From: a bacterium
GTDB lineage: Bacteria > Latescibacterota > Latescibacteria > Latescibacterales > Latescibacteraceae
NCBI GenBank assembly: GCA_021372535.1
Contig: JAJFUH010000135.1
Location: forward strand, 18,895 to 82,894
Length of the DNA: 64,000 nucleotides
Reading direction: 5' to 3'
The position numbers were made by a program, and so were the translations under genes. Below are positions 43,160 through 52,284 of this stretch, piece by piece. Under the pieces are notes generated by a model. The model had not been told where the DNA came from. It saw nothing but the letters and a program-made list of their open reading frames with translations, and did no database searches. The first letter of the stretch is position 1; each line of letters begins with the position of its first letter.

Positions 43160-43744
43160 ATGTCCGATATCCACAGCGGTTCCGAAAAACATATCCTGCG
43201 CGAGCGGATGAAAGCTCTCCGTGCGTCGATGAATATCATGGACTACCGTATATGGAGCAATTCTATCAGGAAGACCTGCGAAACCCTTCCTGAGCTTGCC
43301 AGGTCATATACCGTTCATGCGTATGTGTCTGCACTCAATAATGAGGCCGATACGCTCGGGCTGATTCTCGATCTGTTCGAAAAGGGCAGGAAAGTGGTAG
43401 TCCCGAAATGTTCGAAGGATTCGCACATTTTTTACAACATCCGGATTGACTCGCTCGATGACCTGAAACCCGCCAGGTTCGGTCTTATGGAGCCCGATTA
43501 TAATCCTGAGAAGGAGGTCAGACCGGAGCAGCTCGATATCGTTATCGCACCTCTTCTTGCTTTCGACCGGAGCGGGGGAAGGCTCGGTTTCGGTGGCGGA
43601 TATTACGATTACCTGCTCGGCCGGTGCTGGTGTCCGAAAGTGGGTATTGGGTTTTCTTTTCAGGAAGTTGATGAAGTACCGCTGGAAATTCATGATCGGA
43701 AACTTGATATAATCGTCACAGAACGGGAAATCGTGAGGGTCTGA
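43160..43744 (+). CDS. 5-formyltetrahydrofolate cyclo-ligase
   Basis: ATP-dependent conversion of 5-formyl-THF to 5,10-methenyl-THF in one-carbon metabolism; cytoplasmic; 194 residues. Recognisable features are the N-terminal basic helix (HILRERMKALRASM), the substrate strand VHAYVSALNNEADT, GLMEPDY and the ATP-binding segment IAPLLAFDRSGGRLGFGGGYYDYLL near residues 135-160, the family hallmark. The ATG at 43160 follows GGGAG; a longer frame from 43133 is less likely. It ends one base before the next gene, so the two are co-transcribed. Confidence 0.93.
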   Translation: MSDIHSGSEKHILRERMKALRASMNIMDYRIWSNSIRKTCETLPELARSYTVHAYVSALNNEADTLGLILDLFEKGRKVVVPKCSKDSHIFYNIRIDSLDDLKPARFGLMEPDYNPEKEVRPEQLDIVIAPLLAFDRSGGRLGFGGGYYDYLLGRCWCPKVGIGFSFQEVDEVPLEIHDRKLDIIVTEREIVRV

Positions 43745-43745
43745 T

Positions 43746-44708
43746 ATGGAAAAAGATGTCATGATCAAAGATATTCATGAAGGGGATGAATTTGTTGGTT
43801 TTTATGCCATCAGACGGTGTGAGCTGCGGGAATACGACAACATGTTCAGGCTCGAGCTCGAGCTGACAGACAAAACCGGCAGCCTGCCGGGAGTCGTCTG
43901 GAACGATGCCCGTGAAATCAGGGAGCAGCTCGCCAGGCACACGGTTGTCAAGGTTAAAGGCCGCCTTGGCACATACCGCGACAAGCCTCAGGCGCGTATC
44001 GAAAAGATTCGCCCCGCCGAGGAAACCGAATACGATCCCGACCGGTTTATACCCTCTACGCCGGGGGATATCGAAAATCTGAAATCACGGGTCGATGCGC
44101 TCGTCCGGAGTATCGGCGAACCCCGCCTGAAGGAGCTTGCAGACTCCGTATTCGGCAGCGCGCAGTTCATGAAAGAGTTCGTCAGGTGCCCCGGAGGGGC
44201 GAAATGGCACCATCCCTATATCGGCGGATTGATCGAACATACGGTCGGCGTGGCTGAATTGTGCGATTTTATCGCCGGGAAGCATCCGGAATTGAATCGT
44301 GATCTGCTCGTTGTAGCCGCTCTCCTCCATGATGTGGGGAAGATCAAGGAATTTTCCGTGACGACGATTATCGAGTATTCCGATGAGGGCCGGCTGGAGG
44401 GTCATATCGTCATGGGCGAGCGGTTTGTTCGGAACATGTGCGAACGGATCAACGGTTTTCCGCCCCGCCTGAAAATGCTCCTGAGTCATCTTATGCTTGC
44501 CCACCAGGGATTCAAGGAATTCAGCTCCCCTGTGGTGCCGATGATTCCCGAAGGTTTCGTGCTCTACTATGCGGACGAGATCGATTCCAAGCTCAATGCG
44601 CTCGGCAGGATTATGGAAAATACCCAGAGCGAGGGGAACACGTGGAGCGAGTATGTGCGGCTTCTCGGGCGTTCAATTTTCGTCGGCAATAGTGAGGATA
44701 CTGAGTGA
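43746..44708 (+). CDS. YhaM-like 3'-5' exoribonuclease / HD-domain OB-fold protein
   Basis: 320 residues, close to Bacillus YhaM (about 314). The N-terminal OB-fold covers about 10-95 (FYAIRRCELREYDNMFRLEL, LTDKTGSLPGVVWNDA). The HD domain covers about 150-285: HHPYIGGLIEHTVGV, LLHDVGKIKEF and LSHLMLAHQG supply the His and Asp ligands, all intact. The family degrades RNA and single-stranded DNA from the 3' end. Starts directly after the cyclo-ligase stop, with GAGG overlapping it. Confidence 0.92.
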   Translation: MEKDVMIKDIHEGDEFVGFYAIRRCELREYDNMFRLELELTDKTGSLPGVVWNDAREIREQLARHTVVKVKGRLGTYRDKPQARIEKIRPAEETEYDPDRFIPSTPGDIENLKSRVDALVRSIGEPRLKELADSVFGSAQFMKEFVRCPGGAKWHHPYIGGLIEHTVGVAELCDFIAGKHPELNRDLLVVAALLHDVGKIKEFSVTTIIEYSDEGRLEGHIVMGERFVRNMCERINGFPPRLKMLLSHLMLAHQGFKEFSSPVVPMIPEGFVLYYADEIDSKLNALGRIMENTQSEGNTWSEYVRLLGRSIFVGNSEDTE

Positions 44709-44782
44709 TATGTGTGTCAGGTGTCGTTATTCATGCTTCCGGCTATCAAAAAGATGCTGAAGCATGTTCGGCGCGCATGGAT

Positions 44783-45520
44783 TTATTCCACTATCAGCCG
44801 TGACCGTTTGAACCGGGTCCGGGCGGCGATGACGAGGGCGATATCAGCAGCGAGAAGGATGAGGAAAAAGATGAGCATGATAATGACCGCTCCTGCAGAT
44901 TCAATGGCCGCGGTGGTAAGCTGTTTTGTCTTTTCGGGCAGCATCTGGATAACAATTCCCGGAATAAACGCGATGATGATGATACCGAAGCTCATGGTCT
45001 GCTGCGCCTGACGGACTGTGCTTGCCTTGAGTGAAATGAGTACTCCCGCGCTCGCGGTGAACCCCGCGACGAGAATGCTGAGCACCGCTCCCGATACCGC
45101 GATCCTCCATGGATAGAGAAGCAATCTTCCTTCCCAGCGGGCCGCATTGACCGTCACGAGGCCGAGCAGAACGATGATGCATGTCACTCCGAGAGCGTAA
45201 ACGAGGGCGAACAGTATTTTCCCGAACAGGATGGCGCTGTCCGAGAGACGGCTCGCGAGGAGCGTTTCGAGGGTATGGCGTTCACGTTCTCCGGCGATGG
45301 AATCGGCAATCATGGTGGCCACCATGAGCATCGGCACCCAGCCCCACGATGCCAGCGAAAGGGGCGACTCCACCCACATGTATCCCGTCTCCAGAGGGAA
45401 AACGATGCCCAGTATTACCGTGGGAATCAGCATCGACAGTATCGTGGCCCGTGTTGTGCCGCGCTGATGGATAAATTCTTTCCATTCTTTCCAGATGATG
45501 GTTTGCAGATCGGACTTCAC
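44783..45520 (-). CDS. ABC-2 type transporter permease
   Basis: Integral inner-membrane protein of 245 residues with about six hydrophobic helices (ATILSMLIPTVILGIVF, WGWVPMLMVATMIADSIAGE, ILFALVYALGVTCIIVLLGLV, SGAVLSILVAGFTASAGVLI, FGIIIIAFIPGIVIQM, AVIIMLIFFLILLAADIALV). The motif SIAGERERHTLETLLASRLSD after helix two is the conserved cytoplasmic loop of ABC-2/NatB-type permeases. It overlaps the ATPase gene upstream by four bases (ATGA). An export role is likely; substrate unknown. Confidence 0.88.
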   Translation of the reverse strand: MKSDLQTIIWKEWKEFIHQRGTTRATILSMLIPTVILGIVFPLETGYMWVESPLSLASWGWVPMLMVATMIADSIAGERERHTLETLLASRLSDSAILFGKILFALVYALGVTCIIVLLGLVTVNAARWEGRLLLYPWRIAVSGAVLSILVAGFTASAGVLISLKASTVRQAQQTMSFGIIIIAFIPGIVIQMLPEKTKQLTTAAIESAGAVIIMLIFFLILLAADIALVIAARTRFKRSRLIVE

Positions 45521-46449
45521 CGTTTTTCCTCCATGAGTTTCAAAAAGGCCTCTTCCAGACTCACGGCGCCCTTGTGTATTTCCTCTATATCGACACCGTC
45601 CTGTACCATCTGCCTGACCAGAGGAGCGGTCGGAACATCCCCGTCGAGCGTAATTACCAGGCGTGAATCGGTGATTTCCGCCGATACAACTTCCCGCAGC
45701 GCCCTGAGACGGTCGAGCACTTCCCCGGTGAATCCCCGTCCCGTGACCTCTATATGGGCTTTCCCCGCCCGTGTGCGGAGCTCATCGGGATGACCGATTG
45801 TCAGGAGTCTTCCCCTGTTGATGACACCGACCATAGGGCAGAGTTTCTCGGCTTCGGTAAGGTTGTGGGTTGTGAGAAAGACTGTCAGCCCTTCGTGCCT
45901 GACCAGATTGACAAGATCATCGCGGAGCGCGGCTGCGGCAAGAGGATCGAGTCCGGCGGTGGGTTCGTCAAGAAATAAAAGGCTCGGACGGTGAAGGATA
46001 GCCCGTGATACGGCAAGCTTCTGTTTCATCCCGCGGCTCCATGTACCGACACGTTCCCTGCGTCGGTCCCAGAGGTTTATCCTCGTGAGGAGCTCTTTTA
46101 TCCGGTTGCGGCGTTCCGGTTCCGGAATATGCCATACCCGTCCGTAGAAATCGAGGTTGTCTTCGGCGCTCAGCCGTTCGTAAAGTCCCGTATGTTCGAG
46201 GAGTACGCCGGTGCGGGAACGCACTTCATCCGCATGGGTCAGCGTGTCGTATCCGAGGACAAGGGCTTCGCCGCCCGAAGATTCGAGAAGTCCCAGCAGG
46301 AGCCGTATGGTCGTTGTTTTGCCTGCACCGTTCGGCCCCAGGAAGCCGAAGATGATCCCCCGGGGCACTTCGAGCGAAAGCCCGTCGAGGGCCCTGACTG
46401 TCTTGAAATCACAGGTAAGATTCCGTGTATGGATAATAAAATCGGCCAT
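45517..46449 (-). CDS. ABC-2 type transporter ATP-binding protein
   Basis: ATPase of 310 residues. Walker A is GPNGAGKTT (38-46), Q-loop LLEHTGLYERLSAEDNL, Walker B LLFLDEPTAGLDPLAA, H-loop LTTHNLTEAE. The signature reads WSRGMKQKLAVSRAI rather than LSGGMKQRL, a variant tolerated in ABC-2 exporters. The C-terminal extension (about 225-310) is typical of CcmA/NatA-like subunits. It pairs with the permease that overlaps its 3' end. No third component is visible. Confidence 0.92.
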   Translation of the reverse strand: MADFIIHTRNLTCDFKTVRALDGLSLEVPRGIIFGFLGPNGAGKTTTIRLLLGLLESSGGEALVLGYDTLTHADEVRSRTGVLLEHTGLYERLSAEDNLDFYGRVWHIPEPERRNRIKELLTRINLWDRRRERVGTWSRGMKQKLAVSRAILHRPSLLFLDEPTAGLDPLAAAALRDDLVNLVRHEGLTVFLTTHNLTEAEKLCPMVGVINRGRLLTIGHPDELRTRAGKAHIEVTGRGFTGEVLDRLRALREVVSAEITDSRLVITLDGDVPTAPLVRQMVQDGVDIEEIHKGAVSLEEAFLKLMEEKR

Positions 46450-46544
46450 TTCCAGCCCCTCGGCACATAAATGCAGGAGATTACACCGGCTGAGGATATG
46501 TTCGGTTTATAAAAATCGGTTTGCTATTCTTCCAGTGATTAAAC

Positions 46545-46604
46545 AGTGATATCGGATAACGTCATGCCGAACTTGATTCGGTATCTATTCCCAATAGTGA
46601 TATC
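46545..46604. repeat. Small palindrome flanked by 9-base direct repeats
   Basis: AGTGATATC occurs at 46545-46553 and again at 46596-46604. Between them lies the palindrome TGCCGAA-CTTGA-TTCGGTA (46565-46583) within GTCATGCCGAACTTGATTCG, a sequence type that recurs as a dispersed intergenic repeat in many bacteria. The direct repeats look like a target-site duplication. Confidence 0.5.
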
Positions 46605-46635
46605 ATTATTTATTTGCCGGAGCACTATGATCATC

Positions 46636-48168
46636 TTACCAGAAAATAATGTATAAAATGATCGTCGCAATAATCACTCCCGTACCAAGCCAGATGACCG
46701 ATTTGGCGGGTTTCATATCGAAATTTTCCCGGACAGGCAGTACTTTCGGCACCGGAAGTGGCCGCAGTACCGTGATGAGCGTCATGACAACAATCAGGAT
46801 TGCAAATGTTATCGCCATTCTGTTCAGGAACGCAATGGTGCTGAAAAATTTCAGCAGGAATCCGTATATAGGGACATTCAGCAAAAGCGCTGCAACCCCG
46901 GCGCTCGCAGGTGTGCGTTTGATAAACAGGCCAAAAATAAACGCAGCCAGAATTCCGGGAGAAATAAATCCCTGGAATTCCTGAATATAGTTGAAAATCC
47001 CCTTGAAACGCGCTGCTCCCAATTGCGGCGCGATAAAACAGCCGATGAGAACGAACAGGATGGTCATGATACGCCCGACTTTAACGAGCGAATGGGGAGA
47101 AGCGTCCTTTTTGAAATGGCGTTTATAGAGGTCCATCGTAAAAATCGTTGAGGCGGAATTGAGCATCGAAGCGAGCGTGCTGATAACTGCCCCTGCAATG
47201 GCCGCAAAAATAAATCCTTTCAGTCCTGTGGGGATAAGATTTCTGATGAGCAGCGGATATGCCGCATCGCTTGTGACCGCGAGCTGGTCACGGTAGAGCT
47301 GCGCCGCCATTATTCCCGGGAAAACAATGATGAACGGTATGGTGAGTTTGATCAATGCGGCAAAGATAATACCGAGCTGCCCCTGCTTGAGACTCTGCGC
47401 CGCAAGCGTCCGCTGGGTGATGAACTGGTTGAGTCCCCAGTAGTAGAAGTTGGGAATCCAGAGACCGATTACAAGGGCGGTCCATGGTATCACCGGGTGA
47501 TTGTGCGGAAGAATCACATGGAGCTTGTCTGCGTTGGTTTCGAAGAAGTTACTGACCCCGACAGCCCTGAAGCCGAGAATCATGGTGATCACTCCGCCGA
47601 TTATGAGGGCCGATCCCTGGAAAAGGTCCGCCCATGCAACCGCTTTTAATCCGCCCCATGTCGTGTAGAAAGTCGCTATCCCTCCGATGAGCCAGACCGC
47701 GTATATCAGTTTCATGTCAAAAATGGTAAAAAGGGTAAGCGCGCCTGAATAAACGACCGCCGCGATGGTGACGAATGCGTAAATAACCACGGTATAAAAG
47801 GCCATGATCGCCCGCGCTGTCGAATTGTAACGGTATTCGAGGTATTCGGGAATGGTGTAAATGCCGCAGTTGAGAAACTTGGGCAGAAAAAAGAGCGCCA
47901 CGAATACCAGGGTAATCGAGGCGAGCCATTCGTAACTTGCGACAGCCAGACCGGTAATTCCTGCGCCCTGGCCTGACATACCGACAAAGTGTTCGGTCGA
48001 TATATTGGCTGCAATGAGGGACAGGCCGATCAAAGGCCAGAAGAGACTGCGGCTTGCCAGAAAGAAATCCTCGCCGGTTTCTTCCTTACGGCTTTTGTAC
48101 ACGCTCGTTCCGATTGCAACAACAAAGAATCCGATAAAAATCATGATATCGAGTAAGCTCAGTGTCAT
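46636..48168 (-). CDS. Sodium/solute symporter (SSS family, SGLT-like), probably for galactose
   Basis: Inner-membrane Na+-coupled symporter of 510 residues with about 13-14 hydrophobic helices. It starts MTLSLLDIMIFIGFFVVAIG and has the family motifs FFLASRSLFWPLIGLSLIAANIS, EWLASITLVFVALFFLPKF, TTWGGLKAVAWADLFQG (compare GGLxAVxWTD of vSGLT) and STLASMLNSASTIFTMDLYKR (Na+-site region). It follows galK by 110 bases, behind galT and galE, so galactose or a galactoside is the likely substrate. GGGACA lies before the ATG. Substrate is inferred from neighbours only. Confidence 0.92.
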   Translation of the reverse strand: MTLSLLDIMIFIGFFVVAIGTSVYKSRKEETGEDFFLASRSLFWPLIGLSLIAANISTEHFVGMSGQGAGITGLAVASYEWLASITLVFVALFFLPKFLNCGIYTIPEYLEYRYNSTARAIMAFYTVVIYAFVTIAAVVYSGALTLFTIFDMKLIYAVWLIGGIATFYTTWGGLKAVAWADLFQGSALIIGGVITMILGFRAVGVSNFFETNADKLHVILPHNHPVIPWTALVIGLWIPNFYYWGLNQFITQRTLAAQSLKQGQLGIIFAALIKLTIPFIIVFPGIMAAQLYRDQLAVTSDAAYPLLIRNLIPTGLKGFIFAAIAGAVISTLASMLNSASTIFTMDLYKRHFKKDASPHSLVKVGRIMTILFVLIGCFIAPQLGAARFKGIFNYIQEFQGFISPGILAAFIFGLFIKRTPASAGVAALLLNVPIYGFLLKFFSTIAFLNRMAITFAILIVVMTLITVLRPLPVPKVLPVRENFDMKPAKSVIWLGTGVIIATIILYIIFW

Positions 48169-48278
48169 GGATTGTCCCTCACATTTCAGGTAATGGTCGA
48201 TATGCCGTCATATAATTTCGCGTATAGTATTATGTATCCTGGAGTTATCAGGGTGTAATGTATACATGCCCATGGTTT

Positions 48279-49460
48279 TCAATTCCGGATGATACGGGCG
48301 CCATCGGAAATGGTTATGGGCCATATGTCCGCCCGGGTCCCCTTCGGCAGGCTCTTTGGATGATACTGTTCGGATACTGCCTCTTCGACCGCCTTTTCGG
48401 CGCTTTCCTTCAAAAAAGCGATAACGCATCCACCGAATCCCGCTCCGGTCAGCCGTGCGCCTGAAACTCCCTCGACACCGGAAAGAATATCCACAAGCGT
48501 GTCGAGTTCTTCGCACGACACCTCGAAATCGTCGCGCAGGCTTGCATGAGAACCATAAAGACAGCGACCCACCATCCCGGTATCGCCGGCTTTAAGCGCG
48601 TTGACCGTTTCCATGACACGGCTGTTTTCGGTTACAATATGCCTGACGCGCTTGAAAACCGTTCTGGTGCACGAGGCTTCCATGAGTGGCAGATCTGCGA
48701 CATCGATATTTCGTAATCCCCTGATATTTCTGCCGGGGAAAGCAGCGCGTGCGCACTGCGCCCCTTCTTCGCATTCCGTGCGCCTTCTGTTGTATTCCGA
48801 ATCGACCAGTCCGCGTTTTTTCTTGGAGTCGATGACAAGCCATGAAAAGCCGGGAGTGTTGATCGGTATCATCCTGTGCGAAAGGTCGGTGCAGTCGATG
48901 AGAACCGCATGATCTTTTTTCCCTGTCCGCGATATATACTGATCCATGATACCGCAGTTCATGCCCACAAAGCCGTTCTCCGCCCGCTGGCAGAGCAGGG
49001 CGGCCTGTACATCGTCCATGCGGAATCCCATGAGTCCTTCCATGGCCGTGAGCGTCGCCATTTCGATTGCAGCGGAAGAGGAGAGCCCCGATCCGATAGG
49101 GACATTACCTCCCACGGCAAAACGGAATCCTCCGACAGTACGGTCGCTTTTTTCCAGCTCGGATAACACGCCCATGACATACCGGAACCATCCCGACGGG
49201 TACCCGGGATCATAATTACCCGTTTCGCAGGATGCTTCTTCGTCAAAGTCAATGGAATATCCGCTGATGGTTTTCCCCGGGACTCTGGCCGCGGCAAGGA
49301 CGATCTCACGGTCGATTGCGGCGGGGAGGACGAAACCTCCCGTATAGTCGGTATGTTCGCCGATAAGGTTGACACGCCCCGGTGCAGCTGCGATTGTCTG
49401 CGGCTCGATTGACCACTGTTTTTTGAATGATTCGACAACGTTCGTTACTAGAATGCTCAT
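48279..49460 (-). CDS. galK: Galactokinase
   Basis: Phosphorylates galactose to galactose-1-phosphate, first step of the Leloir pathway. It is 393 residues, a GHMP kinase. The galactokinase signature GRVNLIGEHTDYTGGFVLP lies at about 28-46, the ATP loop GSGLSSSAAIEMA at about 123-135, the catalytic Asp in CGIMDQYIS, and motif 3 at GARLTGAGFGGCVIAF. Start ATG with GGAG eight bases upstream. It lies 124 bases after galE and before the symporter gene in the same direction. Confidence 0.96.
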   Translation of the reverse strand: MSILVTNVVESFKKQWSIEPQTIAAAPGRVNLIGEHTDYTGGFVLPAAIDREIVLAAARVPGKTISGYSIDFDEEASCETGNYDPGYPSGWFRYVMGVLSELEKSDRTVGGFRFAVGGNVPIGSGLSSSAAIEMATLTAMEGLMGFRMDDVQAALLCQRAENGFVGMNCGIMDQYISRTGKKDHAVLIDCTDLSHRMIPINTPGFSWLVIDSKKKRGLVDSEYNRRRTECEEGAQCARAAFPGRNIRGLRNIDVADLPLMEASCTRTVFKRVRHIVTENSRVMETVNALKAGDTGMVGRCLYGSHASLRDDFEVSCEELDTLVDILSGVEGVSGARLTGAGFGGCVIAFLKESAEKAVEEAVSEQYHPKSLPKGTRADIWPITISDGARIIRN

Positions 49461-49584
49461 CGTGCATGCTCCGATAAATAAATATACATGGTTCCTGTTT
49501 TACACTTCAACGGGCGAAAGGCCGGTATTTTTGCAATACGATCCGGGCGGCGATGTTTTTTTACAAGCCTTGTCTCACAGGGAT

Positions 49585-50619
49585 TTATCGTTCATATCCC
49601 CGCGGGAATTTCTTCTTCCATTCCCATGCGGACCGAATGATATCTTCGAGACCGGCACGGTTTCCGGTCCAGTCGAGAATACGTTCAGCCCTGGCCGGTG
49701 AGGCCACGAGCTCGGGCGGATCACCTTCGCGGCGTCCGGTAATGATATACGGTACTTTTTTACCGATGACCCGCTCGACAGCGCGGATTACTTCGAGAAC
49801 GGTGAAGCCGGTGCCTGTCCCGAGGTTGAACGCAGTGCTCCCGCACGGGGCATTGCCTCCGCACGTGTCATTTTCGCCGTCGCAGAGATAACGGGCCGCG
49901 AGTATATGGGCCTGTGCAATATCCCTGACATGGATGTAATCCCTGATGCAGCTGCCGTCACGGGTATCGTAATCGTCGCCGAAGACTTTGAGCGGGGTAC
50001 CTTTTATCGCTGCATCGAGAATAAGCGGGATGAGGTGTGATTCGGGTTCGTGATTCTCGCCGTAATCGCCCATTGCCCCGCCTGCGTTGAAATACCGCAG
50101 GGCTACCGACTTCAGACCATATGCCCTGTTATAATCCCGCAGCACGGTTTCGACCATGAGCTTGGTCCATCCGTACGGATTGACCGGGGCAAGCGGGGCG
50201 TCCTCGGTCAGGGGAACCGTCACGGGATTGCCATAGACAGCTGCCGTCGATGAAAACACGATCTTCTTTATCCCGAATTTAATGAGATTATCGAAAAAGC
50301 GGATCGATCTGGTGAGGTTGTTGACGTAATACTTTGAAGGATTTTTAACCGATTCGCCGACCTCTATAAAGGCCGCAAAATGCATGACGACATCTATGTC
50401 CGAAGAGCAGGTTTTCTCAAGAATATCCTCATCGGTTATATCGCAGCGGACAAACTGTGCCTCCGGATGAACCGCATCGAGATACCCGTGCGAGAGATTG
50501 TCTATCACGGTGACAACGTGTCCCGCCTCGATGAGTATGGCAGCCGTCACGCTTCCGATATATCCGGCGCCGCCTGCGACAAGGACATTGAGGGGTTTTT
50601 TATATGGTTCATCCATCAT
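49585..50619 (-). CDS. galE: UDP-glucose 4-epimerase
   Basis: NAD-dependent interconversion of UDP-galactose and UDP-glucose, 344 residues. The Rossmann motif is GGAGYIGS near residue 16, the SDR catalytic pair lies in YGWTKLMVE (Tyr-x3-Lys) with the Ser/Thr in FSSTAAVYG, and the substrate region is RYFNAGGAMGDYGE. It overlaps galT by four bases (ATGA) and has GAGG before the start. Together with galT and galK it completes the core Leloir pathway; galM is not in the window. Confidence 0.95.
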   Translation of the reverse strand: MMDEPYKKPLNVLVAGGAGYIGSVTAAILIEAGHVVTVIDNLSHGYLDAVHPEAQFVRCDITDEDILEKTCSSDIDVVMHFAAFIEVGESVKNPSKYYVNNLTRSIRFFDNLIKFGIKKIVFSSTAAVYGNPVTVPLTEDAPLAPVNPYGWTKLMVETVLRDYNRAYGLKSVALRYFNAGGAMGDYGENHEPESHLIPLILDAAIKGTPLKVFGDDYDTRDGSCIRDYIHVRDIAQAHILAARYLCDGENDTCGGNAPCGSTAFNLGTGTGFTVLEVIRAVERVIGKKVPYIITGRREGDPPELVASPARAERILDWTGNRAGLEDIIRSAWEWKKKFPRGYER

Positions 50620-51668
50620 GACCTCTTCGTATAATGAATTGTGGAAAGCTCTCTGAGAACCCCGGCGGATTCTTCGGGGAGCGATGGGTTGATTATATTG
50701 CCGCCGCCCGATTCGAAACCGGCCATATATTTGAGTTTATCGCGGCTTCGCAGGGGCGGGAGAAATTCGATGTGAAAATGGTACGGTTTCGGATCGTGAT
50801 TTCCCGCGCAGGGGCAGTTCTGGAAAACCGTAATGTTGGGAAACGGCATCCGGAAAAGGTTATCGTACCGTATGAGTATCTCACGGTGAATCCGGGCAAG
50901 AGACAACAGCTCCTCCCCGGTGAGTTCCGTAATGAACGGCACATGGCGACGGGGAATCAGGATAATCTCGAACGTCAGCCGTGCAAAATAGGGGACGAAC
51001 GCCGCAAAATGCTCGTTCTCGGTGACTATGCGGCTGCCGTCGTCGATCTCGTTTTCGATGATTGAGCAGAAAAGGCATGATCCCTTTTCACTCATGTGTT
51101 TTGACGCCTGCTCGTATCGTATGGCGGGTATTTTCGGAACAAAATCGGTGGAATATATCTGTCCGTGGGGATGAGGATTCGATACTCCGATAGCGATGCC
51201 CCTGTTTTCAAATATCATGACATGTTCGATTCCGGGCGTGACGGAAAGCTCCGCGAACTGGCTCCGGAGCGTACGGAAAACGCCGTGGACCTCGGCTTCT
51301 TCCATCTCCGGTAGGGTAAGATTGTGTCTGGGGCTGAAACATACGACGCGGCAAATTCCCCTGGCGGGCTGCTCGTCACCCATTGCCGTTCCATCGCCGG
51401 GCAGCCGGTAATCCATTGAAAGCGAAGGGAAATCGTTATCGAACACATAGACGCCGGTATAATCCGGATTTTTCTTTCCGCCTGCGCGCTCTACTCCCGG
51501 GCAAAGGTAACATTCCGGGTCGTAACCGGGGAGTTCGTTGCGTACGGGTTCGACGAGCGCCCCGCTCCATGGACGTACGCCGGTTGCGGGAGCCATAATG
51601 ACCCATTCACGTAAAAGCGGATTCCAACGCTTTCTTGACACTCTCTGCAGTATATTGTTATTATTCAT
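50616..51668 (-). CDS. galT: Galactose-1-phosphate uridylyltransferase
   Basis: Transfers UMP from UDP-glucose to galactose-1-phosphate, 350 residues. It shows the catalytic HPH triad in GVSNPHPHGQIYS, with zinc ligand pairs CYLCPG near the N terminus and a His from HIEF near the C terminus. RKRWNPLLREWVIMAP is the family N terminus. It is the first gene of galT-galE-galK-symporter, behind a promoter with a perfect TATAAT. The Shine-Dalgarno site is weak. Confidence 0.95.
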   Translation of the reverse strand: MNNNNILQRVSRKRWNPLLREWVIMAPATGVRPWSGALVEPVRNELPGYDPECYLCPGVERAGGKKNPDYTGVYVFDNDFPSLSMDYRLPGDGTAMGDEQPARGICRVVCFSPRHNLTLPEMEEAEVHGVFRTLRSQFAELSVTPGIEHVMIFENRGIAIGVSNPHPHGQIYSTDFVPKIPAIRYEQASKHMSEKGSCLFCSIIENEIDDGSRIVTENEHFAAFVPYFARLTFEIILIPRRHVPFITELTGEELLSLARIHREILIRYDNLFRMPFPNITVFQNCPCAGNHDPKPYHFHIEFLPPLRSRDKLKYMAGFESGGGNIINPSLPEESAGVLRELSTIHYTKRS

Positions 51669-51734
51669 ATTGGGTTATTACGGTATCATGCCTTTTTCAC
51701 GCGAACAATTGTCTGTACCCTTAAATAACATGAA

Positions 51735-51762
51735 ATTATAGTATAGTGTGTGTCCGTGATAA
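51735..51762 (-). promoter_or_regulatory. Promoter for the gal operon
   Basis: On the minus strand: TTATCA (51762-51757), a 16-base spacer, then TATAAT (51740-51735, perfect), about 65 bases before the galT ATG. No clear operator palindrome was found nearby. Confidence 0.5.
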
Positions 51763-51848
51763 TGGCAAGAAATTTAGAAACAGGTAAAAAATCCACCTAT
51801 GTCTAATACGGTTTGCTTAAGTGAAATCAGTATAACTTCAAATAACAT

Positions 51849-51955
51849 CCACCTAGTCCTTTGGACTTCCCCCCTTGTTAAGGGGGGAACAACTGGCCGG
51901 GTGTTTTCTCCCCCTTAACAAGGGGGATACGGCGAAGCCGAGGGGGATCTTTTCC
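51849..51955. repeat. GC-rich palindromic intergenic repeat
   Basis: Two self-complementary blocks, CCCCCCTTGTTAAGGGGGG (51869-51887) and CCCCCTTAACAAGGGGG (51910-51926), are also reverse complements of each other. ACGGCGAAGCCGAGGGGGAT follows. It can fold as two small hairpins or one long one. The composition contrasts with its AT-rich flanks. The style is shared with 4498-4618. Confidence 0.65.
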
Positions 51956-52176
51956 CTCTAACTTTAATAAAAGATCGCTCTTAAGTGAACAGCATTTCAT
52001 CTATGTCGGTTTATTCATGAATTACCTCTGCTCTGTTACATCGGGACTATAAGTAATTCAAATCCGCGAAATTCCGTGTTCAATTGAATTTATGAATAAA
52101 TCGGGATGTGAATAGATCGGGTTATGTCGGGTAAAAGGAAAAATCTGCTGCAACGGTGCTGCGGGTCAGATTTCTT

Positions 52177-52205
52177 TTGACTTTCATTGTAGTGAACTCT
52201 ACTAT
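52177..52205 (+). promoter_or_regulatory. Promoter for the KaiC/PPDK-like gene
   Basis: TTGACT (52177-52182), a 17-base spacer, then TACTAT (52200-52205), about 80 bases before the ATG at 52285. Confidence 0.48.
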
Positions 52206-52284
52206 ATTTTACAGTTCAATACAGGAAAGTATATCCGCGGTAACTTCTGGAATTGATTTTTTGCGGCGTAGAGAAGGTATATTC

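Larger units (their letters stand above)
51669..52284. other. 616-base divergent intergenic region
   Basis: Lies between galT (minus) and the KaiC/PPDK-like gene (plus). It contains the galT promoter (51735-51762), a GC-rich palindromic repeat (51849-51955), a stretch resembling AATCCGCGAAATTCCGTG-type intergenic repeats near 52060 and a promoter for the plus-strand gene (52177-52205). No ORF was supported. Confidence 0.6.
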
